From Symbiodinium natans (Eukaryota; Sar; Dinophyceae; Suessiales; Symbiodiniaceae), in NCBI GenBank assembly GCA_905221605.1, contig CAJNDS010000435.1, forward strand, positions 745,730 to 809,729: 64,000 bases of DNA, read 5' to 3'. The notes beneath the pieces were generated by a model that saw nothing but the letters and a program-made list of their open reading frames with translations, had not been told where the DNA came from and made no database searches. The position numbers and the translations under genes are program-made. Below are positions 59,483 through 64,000 of this stretch, piece after piece; positions within the stretch are counted from its first letter, which is position 1, and the number at the start of each line of letters is the position of its first letter.

Positions 59483-59564
59483 AGGACTGACGTCCAGGAC
59501 CATGAGCCCCAAAACCCTAAACCCTAAACCCCAAACTCAAGCGCCCTAAGCCGTTTTACCATAG

Positions 59565-59718
59565 CCAGAAGCGCCAGCAACCACACCTGCGATCCAGTTG
59601 TCGGCGCCCATAAACTATAAAGGGCACTCCCCCAAGGCTGGAAGATCAGTCCCCAGTCACAATACGGAGCTTTGTGCCACGACGGCGCGAACCTCTTGCT
59701 CGCCAGGCAGGATCGAAG
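59565..59718 (+). CDS. exon
   Basis: 51 codons between CCATAG and GAAG before gtttgg: EAPATTPAIQLSAPINYKGH, then SPKAGRSVPSHNTELCATTA. Disordered, Ser/Thr/Pro-rich. Unrecognised. Confidence 0.55.
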
Positions 59719-60257
59719 GTTTGGGGTTCAGGGTGAAAGGTTGTCTTCTTCGCAGGATTCAGGGTGCAGAAAAAAATCCTGGACCCTAAACTTGAACTCC
59801 AAGGTCTTTCTCTTCAACCCGTAAACACTTGTAAGGGTTTGATTGTGTTTCATTCATTTTCACGATTTTTTCTCTGGCCCCACGGCTATGGTTGCAGAAT
59901 GAGTCTTCTAGGATTTTGGACCCCCTGAATTGCTGTTTAGGTTGAGGTTTGCTGTTGGTTGCGCCACATTGAAGTGTTTTGCAGGCAGGCCGTAGTCTCA
60001 AGAATCATGCTGTGTAGCAGGAACCCAAGGCAAGCCTTTCCGCAAATTTGCGTTGCAATGCAGCAACATGCATACCCACATACTGTACATGCTGGACGTA
60101 CATACCTTTGCACACTTGGATGCATGCATGCGTTCATCCATCCATATATGCATGCGTACATATGTTTGGCTTCGGGGCCTAAGTGGCGACGGTGGCCTGT
60201 GCCTCTTTCAAGGCTTGCACTTGGGTTTAGGCTTTTGGGCATAAGGGCTCGAAGTTC

Positions 60258-60298
60258 GAGATTTTTTTTTTTTTTTTTTTGGGGGGGGGGGGGGGGGT
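60258..60298. repeat. poly-T / poly-G tract
   Basis: About 20 T then 17 G. The same T-to-G junction occurs at 43820-43848. Confidence 0.95.
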
Positions 60299-60469
60299 GT
60301 TCAGAGTTGAGAGTGTCATTGAAGAATCGGGGTTATAACTACGTCATGCAGTAGTAGCGTTCGCGCACGCGGCAAGATACAACGGAACTTCAACCCTAAA
60401 GCCAATCGGCCCTGGCCCTTGCAGCAGTGAACATTAAAAAAAGTACTTATCAGTCTTATGTACCCTTAT

Positions 60470-60655
60470 AATTGTGCTCGTTATTGCTCATGTGATTATC
60501 ATTTTTGCTACTATTGTTATTACCATTAGATTGTTACTCTTCGTATTGATGATTCTTATCATCGACTGTTATTATTGTTACCATCATGATTGCTACAATT
60601 GTGACTGCTACTATTGTTGCTATTTCTCTCATCATTACTCATGCTTCCAGAATGT
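60470..60655. repeat. degenerate ATT/GTT trinucleotide tract
   Basis: TATTGTTATTACC-type words at three-base spacing, the opposite strand in style to the AAT/AAC tract at 29050-29190. Confidence 0.6.
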
Positions 60656-60658
60656 TTA

Positions 60659-60757
60659 TGGGGTATACGACAATAGGGGACCCCTAATATGGTCCCCCAA
60701 ATAGTAGGATTCCCTTGTAGCAAGGACCCCAAAATGGTACCCCAAATTTCGGAACCC
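60659..60757. mobile_element. dispersed element, family D copy 2
   Basis: Shares AATAGGGGACCCC, CCCCAAATAGTAGGATTC and CAAATTTCGGAACCC in order with 4046-4145. Confidence 0.6.
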
Positions 60758-60763
60758 TAAAGC

Positions 60764-60838
60764 CTAAACCCTAAACCCTAAACCCTAAACCCTAAACCCT
60801 AAACCCTAAACCCTAAACCCTAAACCCTAAACCCTAAA
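60764..60838. repeat. CCCTAAA telomere-like array
   Basis: Eleven perfect C-strand heptamers. Confidence 0.96.
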
Positions 60839-60842
60839 TCCT

Positions 60843-60950
60843 GACTTTACGAGCCCCCTTGATCTGAACAAGAGCCCCTGGGCATGCAGGCAGAGCTCGG
60901 AAGGACCGGTCCTGGCGACTCGGCTGTTCCAGCGCTTGGGGAGTCTTTTT
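60843..60950 (+). CDS. exon
   Basis: Reads DLNKSPWACRQSSEGPVLAT, then RLFQRLGSLFG. Open in other frames too, but this one has the best composition. Confidence 0.48.
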
Positions 60951-60985
60951 GGGGTGGGGCTCCGTTGGGGTGGGCCCTTGTACTT

Positions 60986-61065
60986 GGGGTTTAGGGTTTA
61001 GGGTTTAGGGTTTGGGGTTTAGGGTTTAGGGTTTAGGGTTTAGGGTTTAGGGTTTAGGGTCTAGG
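60986..61065. repeat. TTTAGGG telomere-like array
   Basis: Eleven units with one TTTGGGG. Confidence 0.95.
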
Positions 61066-61082
61066 GCTACTTGGGGTCCTAG

Positions 61083-61150
61083 AACATCGAAGCGCTGTCT
61101 GTTCGTGGTCCAAAGTGTCGAGGCGATTCCCTGCGCGACGTAGACTTCTG
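61083..61150 (+). CDS. exon abutting a TIR element
   Basis: After GTCCTAG reads NIEALSVRGPKCRGDSLRDV, then DFW. A family A element starts at once, so its end probably provides the donor region. Confidence 0.52.
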
Positions 61151-61151
61151 G

Positions 61152-61243
61152 CTGGTTCTTAGTAGGGAATGCGGGAATGAGGTGTGTTTTCCCTTAACGG
61201 GTACATGTAGGGCCCTAATTCCCTCATTCCCCACTAAGAACAG
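61152..61243. mobile_element. TIR mini-element, family A
   Basis: CTGGTTCTTAGTAGGGAATG and CATTCCCCACTAAGAACAG ends. It begins 1-2 bases after coding sequence. Excising it leaves the downstream GGGACTTTCAGAGG in frame. Confidence 0.72.
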
Positions 61244-61284
61244 GGGGACTTTCAGAGGTCAGAGCCCACGGAACTAAGGCTAGG

Positions 61285-61379
61285 TTAGGTTGCGGACTCC
61301 TCACCTTTCTAAGGTCCGGATAGTTTCATGGGCCCTTAATTCTGGTCCCCTACCTTCCGCAAAGGGTTTTCATGTATGA
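61285..61379 (+). CDS. candidate exon
   Basis: Reads TPHLSKVRIVSWALNSGPLP, then SAKGFHV and TGA. A second frame reads VFMYEATQSAFR at the end. Confidence 0.4.
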
Positions 61380-61477
61380 AGCCACGCAGAGTGCGTTCAG
61401 GGGTGTAAGGTTTAAGTTTGAAGTGCTGGTTCTTCGCTGTTGGCTTAGGCCCGAACCCTAAACCCTAAACCCTAAAG

Positions 61478-61584
61478 GGGGTTATCCTGACGGCTCTCTG
61501 TACTGAGGAGAGCACTCTTCTCCCAAAGAACTTCGCGCAGTGTCAGAAGAGTGCCTTGGCGTGCCCTAGGAAGCCTGCTTGCGG
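61478..61584 (+). CDS. exon
   Basis: Between CCCTAAAG and gtttaggg: VILTALCTEESTLLPKNFAQ, then CQKSALACPRKPAC. Both splice sites are telomere-derived. Cys-containing. Confidence 0.55.
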
Positions 61585-61681
61585 GTTTAGGGTTGAGGGT
61601 TAGGGGTTTGGGATTTAGGGTTTTGGGTTTGGATTAGGGTTTAGGCCCTGAGCCTTCGAAGCCCTAAACTCTAAATCCCAG

Positions 61682-61777
61682 ATTGCAGTGGCCCCCAAAC
61701 CTGGAACCCCCACCCCACCCCGCCTCCAGGAGCTTACGATCTTTGTGCAGAATCAGCTTATGGGGTGCTGTGTATAG
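61682..61777 (+). CDS. candidate exon
   Basis: Reads IAVAPKPGTPTPPRLQELTI, then FVQNQLMGCCV and TAG. Confidence 0.48.
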   Translation: MAVAPKPGTPTPPRLQELTIFVQNQLMGCCV

Positions 61778-61952
61778 GGTTGACTCGGTTTAGGGGTGCG
61801 GGCTGGGGTTTAGGGTGCAGGATTCGTAGGGTTTTTTATAGTTTGTTTGGAAGCTTCATATGGCCATACCCCATTGCTTGAAAGCTGTTATCTCTAATTT
61901 TGGAAAGGCCAGGAACTGTCTCATTTTGCACTCCTGTTCTTCTTTTTTCCAG

Positions 61953-62033
61953 GCTCTACAGTATCGGTCCTTCCTCGGGTCTCCAGTAAACGCATACTTC
62001 TTCAGGGTTGTGCTGCCAACATGGGCTCGTTGA
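61953..62033 (+). CDS. terminal exon candidate with strong acceptor
   Basis: Acceptor GTTCTTCTTTTTTCCAG, the best polypyrimidine tract here. Reads ALQYRSFLGSPVNAYFFRVV, then LPTWAR and TGA. Confidence 0.57.
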   Translation, partial: ALQYRSFLGSPVNAYFFRVVLPTWAR

Positions 62034-62099
62034 GCTCAACTTTCACCGTGAACCCTAAACCCTAAACCCGCTTAAACCCTGATTGTGCCATGGTTCAGG

Positions 62100-62159
62100 G
62101 TTCAGTAGCTTGCCAGTGCAGCTCCCCAACCTGTACAAAGCGTTTTCATGGGCTCACAG
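62100..62159 (+). CDS. candidate exon
   Basis: Frame SSLPVQLPNLYKAFSWAH, with C/G-ending codons. Two other frames are open. Confidence 0.4.
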
Positions 62160-62230
62160 GACCCTGAGCCCTAAACCCTAAACCCCAAATCCTACACCCC
62201 AAGCCCTAAACCCTAAACGTCGAAGCCCAG

Positions 62231-62306
62231 TGTCCACCGTAGACCCTGACTCCCGGGGAGTGACCCTGCACCTGGATTTCTGGACCAAGCCTGCATTAGT
62301 TGATGG
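62231..62306 (+). CDS. exon
   Basis: After GCCCAG reads STVDPDSRGVTLHLDFWTKP, then ALVDG, ending before gtttag. Confidence 0.53.
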
Positions 62307-62462
62307 GTTTAGCCATAGGGTTTAGGGTCTAGGGCTTGTTTGGGTGGGGGGGGGGGGTATATGTTTCTATGAGGGCTTCCTAACATGGGGGGTCACCACT
62401 TCGGGGGTCTAGTTAGGGGCTGTCCCACAGTGAGGTTCCGAGCATGTTGGGCGAACGGTTAG

Positions 62463-62530
62463 GGCCCCCGACAAGTTCACCTCGAAGGTCCGAGCGCTGC
62501 TCGCTTCACCGTTCAGGCGCTTTGCCCGTG
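62463..62530 (+). CDS. exon
   Basis: After CGGTTAG reads APDKFTSKVRALLASPFRRF, then AR, before gtagcc. Strong codon bias. Confidence 0.52.
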
Positions 62531-62625
62531 GTAGCCTGGGCGGGGGAAAGGTGTAGGGCTTAGGCCTTCCCAGGGCACAGGTGTGATTTCTTACTGCTTT
62601 CTTGGGGGGGGGGGAGGAGGGGCAG

Positions 62626-62665
62626 GTTCAAGGCTGAAGGCGCTGTAGATGAAGCTGCGAGCCAT
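62626..62665 (+). CDS. candidate small exon
   Basis: Reads FKAEGAVDEAASH between GGGCAG and gtaggg. Confidence 0.4.
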
Positions 62666-62817
62666 GTAGGGGTCTGGTTTAGAGTTTAGAGGGTTTAGGC
62701 TTCGGGGTCTCGGAACCCAAGTCCCGTACCCAGAGCGCAGGATTAACTACCAGGATAAAGCAACTCGGACACCCCCCAAGTCCTCTCCCCCCTTGGCCAA
62801 CGCCGATGGGCTGAGGG

Positions 62818-62962
62818 ATGTCAAATCCATGCCCGCTGCCGCATGTCGGGATCATCGATTGCCCCCTTCTGCGTTCGCAAGACATTGTTGAGCTCGAAGG
62901 TGCATCTTGTGTAGAGAGCTTCTTGGCTCAACCTGGGGTCTGTTATCTGGTCTCCTGGAACA
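62818..62962 (+). CDS. candidate exon
   Basis: Frame reads VGIIDCPLLRSQDIVELEGA, then SCVESFLAQPGVCYLVSWN, up to a telomere-like tract. Another frame (ADGLRDVKSMPAAACRDHRL) is open in the first half. Confidence 0.43.
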
Positions 62963-63024
62963 TACATACCTTGAACCCTACACCCCAGATCCGAAACCCA
63001 AACCTCAGACCCGCGCCTTTTGGG

Positions 63025-63134
63025 AGTCGACTCAAGACGTTTGTGCAGGGGGCACTTCGATCCACGATGGTGTAGTTGCGGACAGCCTCCTGCCCATCCT
63101 CGCGCCGATGTGCAGGCTCCTTGGGTGCTCTTGA
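63025..63134 (+). CDS. candidate exon with stop
   Basis: Reads STQDVCAGGTSIHDGVVADS, then LLPILAPMCRLLGCS and TGA. Confidence 0.48.
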
Positions 63135-63373
63135 GTGTGGACGTGGAACCCGAAACACCGAGCCCTACAGCAAACACTACAGCAAACCCCAATAAGCCCC
63201 AATACACCCCAATTTAAACCCCTAAACCCGCTTGACCTTGTGGATCCGAATAAGCCCTGAAAACCCTTATGCAATCCTTGCCATAAGGGTTTGGGTTTTG
63301 GGCTTTTGGTATTTGTTGAAGCTGTGGTTGCTTCATTGCACTAGGGATATAGCCTTCCAAGATCAGTTAGGTC

Positions 63374-63480
63374 ATGGAAACGACCCCAAAAGGTCGGAAC
63401 AAACGGGTGGGGGGCGGGGGGGTCCTGGCGGGACGGCGGGACTTCTGGTTCGCCAAGGGGACGTGGAGCAACTTCTCCAG
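63374..63480 (+). CDS. candidate first exon
   Basis: ATG at 63374: METTPKGRNKRVGGGGVLAG, then RRDFWFAKGTWSNFS, ending CTCCAG before gtttga. Confidence 0.48.
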
Positions 63481-63603
63481 GTTTGAAAGAAACAACTTGA
63501 GGTTGGGTTCATGTAGAGCTAGTATCCTCGCAAGTGTTCGGGTTCACGCTTCGAGGTTTAAGGCTTCAGGCTCGATACTGTATCTAAGAATAGCCTCCCG
63601 CAG

Positions 63604-63707
63604 TTTTGCATGACATCGAAAGCAGCGTGGCGCGAGGTGGCAGCGAATTGGCCCAGCGGCCGGGGCGTTGCCCAAGCAATCTGCAGCACTTCGGGGGTCT
63701 CCCATTA
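63604..63707 (+). CDS. candidate exon
   Basis: After CCGCAG reads MTSKAAWREVAANWPSGRGV, then AQAICSTSGVSH and TAA. An internal CTGCAG may be the true end. Confidence 0.45.
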
Positions 63708-63914
63708 ACCCTACAAAACGCCCTAAACTGGAACCGCCTGCAAAAAAGCCCTAAACCGGAACCCAAGTCTTGTGTAGATTTCCGCACCTCAACACAACCA
63801 ACCCCAAGTCCTCTTCCCCAAGCCCTAAAAGCGCTATAGACCCTAAATCCTAAACCCCCCTCCCAAACCTGACCTCGCAGCCGATAAGCTGTGTCCAGCC
63901 ACTGTCAAGCCCAG

Positions 63915-64000
63915 CCCTCTAACCCTAAACCCTTTATAAACTTTGTAACCCTAAACCCTAAACCCTAGCCCTAAACCCTCAACCCTAAACCCTAAACCCT
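63915..64000. repeat. CCCTAAA telomere-like tract at window end
   Basis: About nine C-strand units with slips, continuing to the edge. Orientation and mixture match other interstitial tracts, so it is not evidence of a chromosome end. Confidence 0.9.

Noticed and set aside
63915-64000. True chromosome end at the right edge
   Set aside because: The tract is mixed CCCTAAA with slips, like dozens of internal tracts, and coding-like segments occur just before it.

Overview
This looks like nuclear DNA of a dinoflagellate, most likely a Symbiodiniaceae-like or related species (inference, about 0.65). The plant/alveolate telomere heptamer TTTAGGG occurs in both orientations through almost the whole window. 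Coding sequence is cut into very short pieces (about 50-240 bp, occasionally 300-360 bp). Apparent introns start with GT or GC and end in AG. Nearly all credible exons lie on one strand (+), as in dinoflagellate unidirectional gene arrays. Other TTTAGGG protists (Chromera, coccidia, chlorarachniophytes, cryptophytes) are not excluded, but the CAG repeats typical of Eimeria are absent. No rRNA, confident tRNA, CRISPR array, bacterial operon or phage is visible.

Layout. 1-8.5 kb: telomere-like tracts with scattered candidate exons. 8.8-15.3 kb: a repeat complex made of an octanucleotide satellite (8818-10735), an AT-rich satellite of nested palindromes (11036-13680), a 54-bp hairpin repeat (13681-13950), a foldback element with arms of about 240 bp (13999-15060) and a 44-bp tandem repeat (15064-15250). 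15.3-18.2 kb: a polypurine/polypyrimidine island without telomere repeats, with an internal 220-bp duplication and a dispersed element whose second copy lies at 52.2 kb. 18.8-31.1 kb: exons including a gene with a possible nose-resistant-to-fluoxetine (NRF-6) N-terminal domain at 26.7 kb. 31.5-42.6 kb: the densest exon series, apparently one or two multi-pass membrane proteins I do not recognise. 42.7-64 kb: further exons of several unrecognised genes; possible gene starts at 48.06 and 63.37 kb, possible gene ends at 47.70, 50.10, 59.48 and 62.03 kb.

How to read the CDS entries. Each is a candidate exon or open coding segment, not a whole gene. They were found by eye from open frame, AG acceptor, GT/GC donor, codon choice and protein-like composition. 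A 100-bp stretch is often open in one frame by chance, so short entries are modest calls and several are open in two or three frames. Stronger ones are long (over 40 codons), keep phase between two splice sites, or show C/G-ending codons. Gaps over 300 bases between entries hold degenerate TTTAGGG/CCCTAAA tracts, simple repeats, homopolymer runs or small inverted-repeat elements, and otherwise I see nothing in them.

Main novel signals: telomere heptamers appear to be the bulk intron material and to supply splice sites; one telomeric insert inside coding sequence is flanked by a 20-bp duplication; several families of roughly 100-bp terminal-inverted-repeat elements abut exons, resembling introners.
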